This document shows, one piece after another, positions 52,675-64,000 of a stretch of DNA of 64,000 nucleotides. The notes beneath the pieces were generated by a model, which worked only from the letters and a program-made list of their open reading frames with translations, did no database searches and was not told the DNA's origin. Numbering within the stretch: position 1 is the stretch's first letter; each line of letters begins with the position of its first letter. The position numbers and the translations under genes are program-made. This stretch comes from Nymphaea colorata (taxonomy: Eukaryota; Streptophyta; Magnoliopsida; Nymphaeales; Nymphaeaceae): contig NC_045142.1 of assembly GCF_008831285.2 (NCBI RefSeq), positions 7,850,713 through 7,914,712 on the forward strand, written 5' to 3'.

Positions 52675-53659
52675 AAGAAGCATATTTCAAGCAATGGTAT
52701 TCAAATCTCGCACTTGAGAGGTTATGTGCCTATTAATTTCTTAGAATGTTAAATAACTAAACGTCAAGTTCTTGCACATACATGGGAGGACAAAGAGTTC
52801 AATCATGTTTCCTTTTTGTGAAAACTCCAAGAGATTTTGAGTTTCTATTTACTTATGTTATTGGAAGATATATTGCAGTTTCTTTTCTTTTTCCCTTTTG
52901 TACTTAATGCACCCAAATGGTCAAATTCTTTTTATTTAAACTTATTTTTTGATTAATGAACATGCAGCTTCTTGAGACAATTTGTTTAATAAATTGTACA
53001 TGTTCGTATTAAGAATAAAAAAAGATGAACAGGCAAGTTTTTTTCTTTGTTTCTTTTTTTTTTTTTTTGAATTGAGAAATGGAACATGTGATCATTTAGC
53101 TGCATTGGACCTGCCGCTGTAGGACACATGTTGCAACGGCATTTAAACAGAGTTTGCTTTGAAACAACATGTTCTTGGCTTGTTTTGCAATCAAAGCAAA
53201 CTTTTAGTAGCTAAACTTTCATATTCATAATTAGATAAATAAATTCAACTAACAAATTTGCCTTAAAAAACATAAAATATATATATATATAAAAAGGTAT
53301 AGCCATATCACTTTGTAAAGAAGGAAGAAGGGTTATGATCATTCTCATGAATAAAGCACAAAGGAAAAATGATTGCTAGACAAGGTTGGAGTGACGGCCA
53401 AGAACGTTGGAGGCCTTTGTTTAATGCATGATATTGCTACAATGTGTTGGATGCCTTTTGAATATGTGTAGATGAATTTTAGATGCATAAAATAACAAGG
53501 CATTAACCTTTTTCTTTTTCTTTTATTTTTTAAATTATTCCCTTGCAAGATATCTTGATTGGCAATTTATCATAATGTTGCCACCTTCTATGACATGCAT
53601 ATGGCTCACTTTTTCCTCTACTCTGCACCGGTGAGGAAACGGGCGCCCCCCTTCTCCGT
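52673..53659. other. Gene-free stretch
   Basis: AT-rich with T runs and a short TA repeat near 53278. No coding or RNA feature was recognised. Confidence 0.6.
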
Positions 53660-53825
53660 ATGGCTGTTCAAATAGTGAACTAACTCGAGTTTGACTCGAA
53701 CTCGCTTGATAAACTTGACTCGAACTCTGTTCGTTTATTAAACTAGTCGAGTTCCAGTTAATAAATGAACTCGACAACCTAAATGAGTCGAGCTCGAGTT
53801 AAGTCGGTTCTACTCGGTTAAACTC
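53660..53825. repeat. Fragment of the CTCGAG-rich repeat
   Basis: Dense ACTCGAG/CTCGAACTC/GAGTCGAGCTCGAG words like those at 43597-44112. The right end is not defined. Confidence 0.55.
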
Positions 53826-53933
53826 GGGAAGAAAAATAGATAAACTACATCTCATAAAATTATCAAAACAAAAAAGGATTGCAAAAAAAAGGCTCAGGGC
53901 TAGGGCCATCTGATCTAAAAGATCCGGTCGTTT

Positions 53934-53980
<47 letters not shown>

Positions 53981-53981
53981 G
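53934..53981. repeat. Compound (TA)n(GA)n microsatellite
   Basis: About 13 TA units followed by about 11 GA units, the same order and join as at 52578 and 44698. Confidence 0.95.
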
Positions 53982-56900
53982 GGGAAGGCACAATTTGGTT
54001 TTTTGCAACTATACGAACCTCTACGTATTTCGTACTTACGGAATTTGCATCGTCCAGTCACAAACGGCCACGGCATTCAACCTTTAGAACTAAAATTATG
54101 ATTTTTAATGCTGATAACAAAAGTGGTACGTCCCCAGAATTACTACGATGTTTAAAAAAATTTGTTTTCCTTTCCAGTACGTATCGTTACATATATATAC
54201 ACGTTATATTGTTAGATTTATTTTTTTTAAAATCAAATCATACAGTTCACAGATGGATCACATGCAAATTAGGTTTTCAAACTAAGTTACGTGAAAGTTA
54301 TCTTTCTTAATTGATGATTTTCTTTTGAGTTGACGGTCGATAATCGTTTTATTAAAATGATCAAACGAGTGAAGTTAGTGGACATAGTATTCATATGCAG
54401 CGGTGCTAAGGAAAAAAATTCATCACAACCACAACAAGATCATATTCTATATGAAAGTAATAATAGCAAATTTACTAAACCAATACCAGAAAGCATATAT
54501 AAAACCAATATAAAAAAAAATTACAACAATAATAATATGTGCTAAGACACAAATCACTAGTCTATATACATGTATATGCATGTGTGTGTGTGTGTGTTAC
54601 ACCCACAATATAGACGCCTTGGTTATATTATTGCACTCAAAGCTTATATATAAATTCAGCATCAACTATTTGATGGGATCGACATCTCAGGTCATGTTCT
54701 TCACACACACACACACACACACAAAAGCAGAGAGGGAGAATTTTCACGTCTTAATAATTAATACATTACAAGTTTTGGTTTTTCGAGTTCTTAAAATACT
54801 TGTTTATGTCGCAATCACATGATCTTGCAAGTTGCTTTTCTATAAAAATGCTCATACGTCATCATGTTTGGACAACAAAAAAATCTACCATTTATGAAAA
54901 ACAAACTTCTAAGTGGATCTTGGTGCACCTTGGGATAAATATATATCTAGACATATACATATGCACGTATGTGTGTATTTAGCTCTCAGTGTGATAATCT
55001 TTTGCAACTTATATGCCTTACACCATTGAACTTGATTGTGACAGCAGCCAATGATCGAAATTCATATCACTTTGTTCCAGGCTGCAGGCCAAGTGCTAGT
55101 ATTGCCAGAAATGAACTGATAGTCACTAGAATCTCAATCTGAACGAGAATCAGATTTGATGAGGATAAGAGAATATGGTAGTGATGGACTGGGTAGAAAC
55201 AGAATGGAAACATGCACATTGGAGCGGATCTTCATTTGAATATGCTTACTAGACTCAGAAATGGAGCTTAAACCAAACTCAAGAACACTTCTAATTGGCA
55301 ATCTGACGCCCATCAGAATGCACATTTTTGTCTTAAGGGATCCAAATCTGCAAACGATCTTATTTAGTTTTAGATATCTAAGATTGCAAATCTCCATTTT
55401 TTCCTCTTCATGCTAAGTGGTAGGTTATGCCTTAGGAATATCGGGTTTTAAGGCTGTAAGAAGTTCCCTGGAGTCTTGACTTCCAATGCTTTCAAATTAG
55501 TAGAGTTGAAATTGTTTCGGCTTGTTAGCTTTCATCTTTTAATTCTTGTTTGGAAAAGAACCCGGGCTTGGACCCCTCTGGAAGCAGTAAAAAATCCCCA
55601 CCCCAGGTTTTATACATTACCTTACCGAAAAGAAAGACGAGAAGCCAAAATCGAATGCTGCAATTGTACCACTGGCGATGTAAGCAGATTAGATGCAGCT
55701 GCCACCACATCTGTTTAATCAAAGTTGGGAGTCCAATTCAATTGCACAAAATACAAACATGAATCAAGGCTCATACATTTTTTTGATTTCAGATTTCTGC
55801 CAAAATCAGATTGTCCTTATATGAGGAAACCTTACACTTGAATTGGAAAAAATCCATAATCAGAATTCCTTTTCGAATCCATATAACTGGGTTCAAATTC
55901 ACGTAAGACATTCGATAGTTTCTGAACAATCGAAATTCCTAGCTCAAATCCAATTCTTAGATATTTTCTTCAGCCATTAGCTCTCATTAGGAGAATGGAA
56001 TGAGAGGTCGTTGGCACACCAGGAAAAGTGGAAACTGCAAGTTCCTGTATTTAGCAGATAGAGCCACCCTGACAAGGGACAGTTATGGCTAAGAAGCTCC
56101 CAAAGAAAAGTAGGGCAAGCACAAGGGAATCCAACCCCTTCAAATCCATAAAAAAATATACACTGAACGGTTTATTTACAAAACAGTTTACAATTTTGCT
56201 TCATAAACAGGGAGACAAGTACATCTACGCGATTAGAGACTAAATCTTGAGAGAAAGACCCCTGTACCTCTCCTACATAAACTTGTAATGAATTTACAGA
56301 CCTTACGAAATGAAAATTAAGGTCTACAGATAGATTGAACTCGATGAGAATTGAATGGCAGGACTAACGAGAAAGGATTGAATAAAGTATGTCTCAACCC
56401 TGGACTTAAGACTACCAAATATACCGGAAGCATCTGGATGTTGAGAGGAAAGTCAACTTTTTTAATGACTTCAATAGCAAAACTCTTGTTTCTTAAGTAG
56501 CCAATGGGTAAAATTTAACTCATCAACTGGAGTAAGACAGGATCTATCTGAACCTTCTCGTGGTATAATGCTTCTCACACACATACTGTACAGATGAAGG
56601 TGCTGCAACTTAAGAACCCTGCACAGTGAACATACTTGAAGTTAGACATTGAACATACAACCTTCTCTAGTCTCTCTCTTCTATGTCATTCCCAAAAACA
56701 ATGTCCACATTCTCCCTTATGTATTCTAGAACTCTCTTTGATAAATCCAACTGCACAATATAAATTATACTCAAGTGCCCAAAATGCTGGAGCAAAAACA
56801 TGAATGCATAGAACAAAGCTAAGACTGCTGAATCGAAAGCCTTTAAAAAAAGCCAACATTCTGATTTTCATTATTTTATTTTCAACTTATATTTGTGACC

Positions 56901-58224
56901 ATGTAAGATCATCACACACACACACACATATATGACAGTATTGTGCTAGAAGTTCTTTCAGTTTTTAACCGTCCCCTTCCCTTGCTGGCTCTAAATATAG
57001 AGTACCGATGCATTTCTAAGCATTATGTGACAAATATTTATACACACAAACACACACACCCCTTTTATCTTGTGGTTTAGTGCACATTGTGAAATTGTAT
57101 TGTAATTGGCCTTGAGTGACATCATTTCTTTCATTTTGAGCTACTTTGTGAGGATTCTTACATCTAGTTTTGTTAGGTTATATCCCCAAACCAGGTCTGC
57201 TGACCTGTATCTCACTGGGTTTGAATGTCATGCACCTGTATTTCATAGGTTTTGGTCTAAAACACACACTAGAAATAGCTTCATTCAACTCAGCAAAACA
57301 GCACTCAAAGAGCCATACAGAAAGGAAGTCTTAAACAGCAATATATAAGACACAATGAGGAGCTGCTTGGGTCTCCAACGGCTGGAACTCTAGCCGTTGG
57401 AGAGTTCTGCGGCTAGAAATACAGCAGAAAACATTCTGCTGAACAGAACACAAAGATAAATTACAAAATATAAAAATAGGAAAATTAAGAAAAGAGAACT
57501 ATAATATTATGATTTAAGGTTATCCTGTCACTCACCAACCGGCCATCAAAAATAAAAGAGAGAAAGGAAAAAGAAGCAAACACCAGTTAGCCATTTCCCT
57601 GCCATCTATCAGTCAAGAAAGCAACTGGCTGGGGTCAATGCTAAATTTCAGTCCACATTCTGGCCAATGGATGGTTGAAATGGTTGAAGCTGGAAAAAAT
57701 AAAAAAGCACATAAATTCCTACAATCACAGACCAGATAAAACGGATTGATCTATGGTTAACTGGAAAAAAATATTAGTGCTCCTTTTCCACCAGAAAAGG
57801 GTCAAAAAGAGCTAACAACCCACAGTCATTGTTCATAGCAACATGGTGAAGAAAGCCCACGAAACTGATTTCGGGATAGGAGATAGCTTCTTCAAAATAA
57901 AAACTAAAGTTATTGAGGTCAATCTGGGTTTCAGGCTAAACCAACTGGACGATGCTGTGTAATGATAACTACATATATCAATATGCCTGGCCGATGTAAC
58001 TGCAAGCAAGTTGGCTACTTTGTCTTTCTACAACCCCATGTCTACAATAGACCCAGTCCCTTTATCCATGGCTGGGTAAAAAGCTTTAATGTTAAGAGTT
58101 CTTACCTTGTCTTTTAAAAACAAAGATATATATCCAAGTACAACAAAGTGGACTATCATATTATGTTCTATCACTTTAATAAGAGCTAGAAGTGAACTAG
58201 CAAAAGACCTGTTTGTTCCCACGT
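53982..58224. other. Gene-free stretch downstream of the DCAF8 gene
   Basis: Includes TG and CA microsatellites (about 54580-54598 and 54698-54724), AT-rich DNA, and a perfect 12-bp hairpin (57372-57403). The DCAF8 3' UTR adjoins 58224. Open frames in 54-57 kb lack recognisable products. Confidence 0.55.
57372..57403. repeat. Perfect 12-bp inverted repeat, 8-base loop
   Basis: TCTCCAACGGCT, loop GGAACTCT, then AGCCGTTGGAGA. It lies about 820 bp downstream of the DCAF8 stop. It may be a MITE core or RNA hairpin; nothing assigns a function. Confidence 0.75.
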
Positions 58225-60080
58225 CTAGGTAATGTTGCACTCTCTAGGATTTGAAGAAGGATCTTCATCAGATGCTGCATCACTATCAGAAATTCCTAAG
58301 ACATAAGCCTCCCCGTCATCATCCTCATCAAAATCAAAATCTGCTCTTGAATATCTCCTTTCAATGTATGCAAATGTCTGTCTTCTCTGCAGCCTTAGCA
58401 CACGCATAATTACATCAGGAGTTAGTGTTATGCGTGAACGATCTTCTCTGCCTTGTCTGTTTGATTCCATAATCTGCAGAAAGTAAGCCTATGTCAGTAT
58501 TGTGCAGAAAGGAGATATATGGATTAGAATGTATGAAGTAATTTTCTAGACTACCTCTTTCACATTGTCAGGCAATGGAATGATATCCCTAGCAATTGGT
58601 GACCAGAGCTTGACATTCTTCTCTATTCCACTGGTTGCAAGAACAGTCATGCAAGGGTGAGGCTCAAGGCAATTCACAATATGCATGTCACCAAGCATTA
58701 TGCGAAGTAGTTCACCTCCTTTCTTCCTCCACATGAATATATGACCGCAGTCTGAACCACTAATGACATACTCATCATTAGGGCCGAAGAAACTCACACC
58801 TTTAACAGTTTGCGAATTTCGGTGACCTATGTAAGCCTGTGGATGGTCCAGTTCCTGCAACTTCTCAGCCGGGATTGACTTTGGGTTTGGCCCCATTCCC
58901 ATATCCTTTTGGAACAGGTAGACGAGCTCATCATTATAGGAGACAAGTAACTCACTCATGTTAGAATATGCTAGCCCTGTGATGTGAACATTATCATTAC
59001 CAATCAGGTGATTTGGTGAAAATGTGTCTAATGGTCGATCTCTATTGCTTGATGCATCACATTGATAGTTCCTTACGTCATAGACACGGGCATATTCATC
59101 AAAGCCAGCTACTGTGAAATGGTTTGGATTGTGAGGGTCAATAACAATTGCATTTAACTGTATGTTCCTGTTGGAATGTCCATTCTCTGTTAACAAAGAG
59201 CAAGTAAAAAGCTTGGTGGCAGGAGGGCATCGAAGATCAAACTGCAAAAATTTGTTTCCAAAAGAAAAAAAATCAGCACGGGAACTGACTATCAAGAATT
59301 GGAAATCAAACAAATAATGGCTTCCAACATACACGTTGTACTACACCATCTTCCCCGCAGCTGTAAAATATGTACGGACTTCCTGGTTCTATCGCAAGCT
59401 TGTGCACACGACCATCATGCTCGCCTAATTGTTTTGTCTCAACTCTCCCATTCTCCATAATCTGCCCAAATCTAACCTGAAAACAGAATGAAAAATTGCC
59501 TTAGATGTACAATTTTCAAAGGGAACTTGTTTCATCTGCTTGAAACAAATAGGCATCAAATATTAGTAAAAACAAGGACAGCAGGCCAGTTAAAAGTGCA
59601 TTCATAGGCCAATGTCATAACAAAAGATACTTAGGGCAACAATATAACTTGACATCGGATGAACTACAATTTACAAATGGAGAACAATTCAGGCAGCTAA
59701 AAAGGCAGAACTAAGAGAAGGAACTCTGGGATACAATATAGCCGCAAGGGGAGATTCAATCTCCAACTCCTACACTACCATTTACATACCTTACATGCTT
59801 AACATAATCATAAACTTTGTGATAATCCACTACAAACTTTACTCTTCAGATTATTTCTTACATAGTTTCTTATGTCACTCTTCCTTATCACAATATCAGC
59901 AAACCATTGTTGATCAAGGTCAGATTTTGGGTATATATTATGATATTATGTATGAGTATCCTTTCTATGTAGCCAGAAGAAGAATCCAAACACAAATCGG
60001 TCAAGCCCCTAAAAGAACTAGTGGAGACCAGACAGTTTCCCTTTCATGGAGCCGATACAGCTCCCAAGTTGGTCAAGTCA

Positions 60081-60111
<31 letters not shown>

Positions 60112-60607
60112 GATGTTGCCTGTTTCTGCCTTGTGTGCATGGTTTTCTTCCCTGTTTAACATGCTTTTTATTTAATGTGTTACAGCATTTTCTTATATAT
60201 AATATATATATATATATAGCATGTGGTTTTGTGAGCACATAATCTTTTCCATTAACAAGCTTCCAACCAAACAAAATCAGAGATATGTAGTATGTACACA
60301 AAAGATTATATTTCCTTCAGGTAAGGAACAACACCAGAATAAATAAAATAATGACCTGCCCATCAGCAGCAGATGTTATTACGCTACAATTATTGGTGAA
60401 AGGCATGACACGAGCTTGAAAGACATTATCTTCATGCCCAGAATAATATGAAAACTTTTTCATCTTCTGTGCCCAGTTCCAAAATATAATCTGCTTGTCA
60501 TCAGAACCTGAAACAAGAAGATCTCCAGTAGGATTGAAATGCACAGTATTTACACAACCATCATGAGCAGATAACTTTACATAGAGATCCATCCGCTTAA
60601 TAAGATC
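58225..60607 (-). CDS. DCAF8: DCAF8/ABD1-type WD40 substrate receptor, 5'-partial
   Basis: WD40 protein expected to bind DDB1 and bring substrates to CUL4 E3 ligases. The closest Arabidopsis relative I recall is ABD1, a negative regulator of ABA responses. Exons in transcript order: 60607-60356, 59476-59333, 59241-58555, 58473-58225, giving 443 residues. Phase is 0 at every junction and all introns are GT-AG. The first WD repeat starts near fragment residue 15 (HDGCVNTVHFNPTGDLLVSG ... WNW). DWD-box ends are FDLR at 133-136, split by an intron, and YDVR at 186-189. The hallmark GHRNSQTVKGVSFFGPNDEY and SGSDCGHIFMWRKKGGE are present. The tail is VMRVLRLQRR-like (VIMRVLRLQRRQTFAYIERR) then acidic, ending ECNIT, like ABD1 ECSIT. 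About 35-45 N-terminal residues are missing; no exon coding them was found up to 64000. An in-frame ATG at fragment residue 6 is probably internal. Confidence 0.93.
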
Positions 60608-63211
60608 CTGAAAATGGAAGGCCAGAAAAACAGCATCAATAGTAATCAGTGACCAGGAATATGATGCAAAAAAAGGCATACATTTTACGGCTGTAAGTTC
60701 GAAGAAATTTGCAAGGTCACAAAATGTAAGATAAATCATTCTATGCTATCTCTCTCTCTTTTTCTGTATCTACATATATATCTTAGAAGCTCAAAAGAAG
60801 TAAAAAGGAAAGAACGTTATATTAAAATTTTAAATAATATTGCCAATGTTCCAGAATGGTCCAGGGAAGAATAATGATTTTTTAAAAAAGTTTATGAACA
60901 AAGAGGTTTTCGAAAAATCCTTTTTTTTATTTTGCCAAATCCCTCTCCTGCTCTCGCCCCTCTCATCCTCTACTCTCTCACTCTCTTTCTCTCAACGACA
61001 CCAAACTCTCTCTCTCTCAGTCTCTCTCCTATCCCTGTCCACCAGAGGGCCTGTGCTTGTTGTGGCAGCCAAGGTAAACCTTCTCCTTCATCATCGTCTT
61101 TTTTTCTTTCTTTTCATCTTGTTCATATAATCCTTGAACTTTTGTTTTTTTGTTTACACTGTTATCATTTTACAAAGTTGTTGAGTTAAATATTTTTTTC
61201 CCCCAGTTTTCCTACCTTCCTCTTGGTTAACATGCTGCTGAAGAGAGAGCAGTAAGAGGGGGTAACCTCGGCATTCATGATTGATAATTTATAAATTCCA
61301 AAAAGCCAACTAAGTTCACTAACAAAAAAACATTTGACAATCCTACAAAGACACATTTGATACATTTGCCTAGAGATGAACAGACTTAAAAAGCTGAAAC
61401 CCTAATCCATATTTCATTTACAAAATCTGACAAAACAAGAGATAAACAGTCAACAGACTTAACAATAAGATTCTAACTGCCAAATCCCAGAACAGATCAT
61501 CTTTGTATGATAAAAGCAACAAGAAAAAGAAAATAAATAAACAAGAACAGACACAACAACAGACAAGTAGAAAACAAAGAAACAAGACATAACTGCACAG
61601 ATGCCCATTTCCAAAGAAAAGAAACAAAAACAAGAGAGCGAAGTATGCAAGCACAGACACAAAGCAAAGAAAGGCATAAAGAGAGAGAGAAAGGAAAAGA
61701 AAGAAGTTGATGAAATAAGAGAAAGCAAGACTGACAACGAAAAATAAGACTGACCTGCATCACTGCAAAACTCACCAGAAAACTCTCACCGGCAACCTGA
61801 TTCTTTGTGGGGATGAGTCTAGGAAAATGATTGGGAAGCCAAAGGGTCGACACGATCGACCCAAAGTTCCAAATTTGGGACAGAGTTGGACTAAGTCAAA
61901 ATTGACATAGTCCAAAAATGGATGGACACAGTCCTGGTGCATTGACCGCACCCAACACAGTCAGAGCCATGCCTGGGCCATGTCCAGGAGCGTACCCATC
62001 TATGTCACATGGGTGCAGGCATAGGATACAGAATCTTTCAAGAAAACTTAGGTGCCGGTTCGGCAGGCGTGTGCATGTGTGTGTATACATATATACACAT
62101 GCAGACACACACAAAATTGCTAAACATTCGCTAACATAACTATGTTGATTTAAATCTAAGAAGTCATGAGATCTAGAAAGCATTGCTTTTTGGTATTACC
62201 GCAAGTAAATTAACGTACAAATCTTATTAATAAGGCTAGTACTACCACAGGACTTTTTCAAGCCAATTTGGCCCGTGCGGTGCCCAAGGTTTCCCAAGCC
62301 TTTGGCCAACCCTATGTAGTTGAGATTATTCTCCTTTCTTACCTCTCTCGTGATGTACACAGCTTTCCATGATAAATACATTGCGAGTTTTCTTTATTCA
62401 CACTTTGCTTTCTTTATGCACTTTGCTTTCCAAATGATCTTTGCACCCCTTTCGATGGTTTGAAGGCTGACGGCAAATAGGTTTTTGCCGTGCCGCACGG
62501 ACTGAAGTTGTCAGCCCATGACAAATACAGTGACTAAATTAAATATTAAAAATTAACTTTAAGTTTTAACATGACACGGTTGGGTTGCTTGAGCTAGACT
62601 TCACAAGAACAAATTTGGTCAGGTGCGATTGACTGCATCTGACGCATGTTGACCGTGTCAGATGCCATGTCGAAGCTGAACACATGTCAACGCAGGTGCA
62701 CACCCATGTGATATAGGTACCCATATTTGCACTTGTGTTGCCCAATGCAGACATGGCCATGGGTACCTTGCCCAAACAGATGTATCTGTGTGAAGTAACC
62801 TAACAAAAGTGGGTATGATCCCTGCCAGATATCTGATATGACATTACATATTAAGGATGGAATTGATGTTATGACAAGAATGGCTATGTATCTTCAGGCA
62901 TACTATTCCATTTTAACCATTGATGAAATACTTAATGACTTCCAAGAAAACACGATCCCTATATTGTTAACTAGTGAAGTTGAAGCGAAAACAGACCCTT
63001 GTGTGCTAAAATACCCATGTGATTGAGAATTGAGACAATTTGAAGTAAATTATTAATTGAGCCCTACAACGATATCACCCAAAATATTAGTTGCATTGCG
63101 CTAGGGGAGACCTACATGATGGGTGTAGGTGATAATAACAGATTTGTGGCCATACTGGTTTTCCCTGCACTACGAGACAACTCCTACGTCATCTACCATA
63201 GTTGCTAGGGG
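60608..63211 (-). other. Probable first intron or upstream region of the DCAF8 gene
   Basis: Contains a plus-strand pyrimidine-rich block (about 60940-61050) followed by a donor-like CAGCCAAG|GTAAAC, and GA-rich sequence near 61678-61693. Two patches at about 61918-62020 and 62560-62770 share GACACAGTC/GACACGGTCA, GTGCATTGACCGCACC-like and CCATGTC words in opposite orientation, as fragments of a dispersed repeat might. No exon encoding the missing N-terminus was identified. Confidence 0.5.
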
Positions 63212-63913
63212 CAATGTTGTAAAACGCGTATCGTAAGCCGTATCGGTCGGGCTTTAAGATGCGCCGTATCGTAACGTATCGTAACCGTATCGTAAATTTT
63301 TAAAAAATAATAATAATAAATCAGAAAAAATAAAAAAATCAGAAAATTCATTAAAAAATCAGAAAAAATTAAAAACTAATAAATTCTTCATAGAAAACAT
63401 GTTTTAGTCTTTTAGATAATGATAGACTTATTATTTTGCTAAATGCTATAAACTTACGCATTCACGCGGATGGTTCATCATTCATACTTCATAGACATCA
63501 AAATTCATAACAATATCATTCTTTTTCATCTTCATCTTCATGGTTTAAAAAAACCCTTTTCCTCCCAATGGGAATCAGTCACCCATGCACAAATCCATGG
63601 TTTAATAGATAATTTCACGGTGAAAATCGATGATTTCACAATGGAAATCGATGATTTCCCTCTAAGGCGGTACAATCTATAGATTAGAAATGAAGAAGGG
63701 GTGGGTTTTTATAAAAAAAAAACTCGAAAAAATGGGGTTCAAGCCCCCTTTTTAGAAATCAGCCCGTATCGTACTGTATCGTACGATACGAGGGCCCGTA
63801 TCGCACGTTTCGTGCGATACATGTACGATACACCCCCATTTATGATACAAGGGGTGTATCGTATCGTATTTTGTAAATGATACGATACGTATCGTACGAT
63901 ACGTACAACACTG
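63212..63913. mobile_element. hAT-like MITE, copy 2 of the CAATGTTGTA/CGTATCGT family
   Basis: It begins CAATGTTGTAAAACGCGTAT, and its right end reversed begins CAGTGTTGTACGTATCGTAC. Flanking 8-mers GCTAGGGG (63204-63211) and GTTAGGGG (63914-63921) differ at one base. The 702-bp interior is related to the 820-bp copy at 7663-8482, including an AAAAAACCCTTT and GGGAATCAG segment. Near the right end, long nested palindromes of CGTATCGTACGATACG occur. No transposase. Confidence 0.85.
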
Positions 63914-64000
63914 GTTAGGGGACGAACCACACCATGCATGACCTAGTGTGGTCAGTTTATTGACATAATGATTAGCCATCCTTGCTCTAATCCCTACCGA

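Noticed and set aside
61418..61853. Overlapping minus-strand frames rich in Phe/Leu/Ser (look like membrane proteins)
   Set aside because: They arise from an A/G-rich plus-strand stretch read in reverse; three frames are open together, typical of low complexity.

Overview
This is nuclear DNA from a plant, almost certainly a flowering plant. Genes are intron-rich with GT-AG splice sites, intergenic DNA is AT-rich, and there are many microsatellites and small non-autonomous transposons. The encoded families (DRP2 dynamin, SYP61 SNARE, RCI2/LTI6, ICR/RIP and a DCAF8-type WD40 protein) are plant genes or plant versions of genes. I cannot fix the species. Nothing resembles a bacterial operon, phage or CRISPR array. 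Gene models were spliced by hand using reading phase, splice signals and recalled family conservation.

Layout: (1) 73-15007, plus strand: a dynamin-related protein 2 gene lacking its first exon(s), 19 coding exons visible, with a hAT-like MITE inside a 3.2 kb intron. (2) 19352-23990, minus strand: a complete Qc-SNARE SYP61 gene, with a likely 5' UTR intron and a TATA-like box near 25275. (3) 27483-28306 and 31294-32163, plus strand: a tandem pair of RCI2/LTI6 membrane-peptide genes. The second is intact; the first carries an extra G that frameshifts the second membrane helix, and its promoter has lost a G-box and a TATA run seen in the second. (4) 34996-39637, minus strand: an ICR/RIP coiled-coil ROP effector whose start codon lies in a 20-nt exon 2.4 kb upstream of the next exon. 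(5) About 39.7-58.2 kb: no gene found. It contains small hAT-like MITEs, a TRIM/LTR remnant, foldbacks, tandem repeats and (TA)n(GA)n tracts. (6) 58225-60607, minus strand: the last four coding exons of a DCAF8/ABD1-type WD40 protein; its first exon was not found. (7) 63212-63913: a second copy of the MITE family seen in the DRP2 intron.

Two genes act in post-Golgi/endocytic trafficking (DRP2, SYP61), one in ROP-directed polarity (ICR), and two families are linked to ABA or cold responses (RCI2, DCAF8/ABD1). I see no evidence that they form a functional cluster. The most notable observations are the decaying RCI2 copy beside an intact one, the ICR start microexon, and several MITE copies with recognisable 8-bp target-site duplications.
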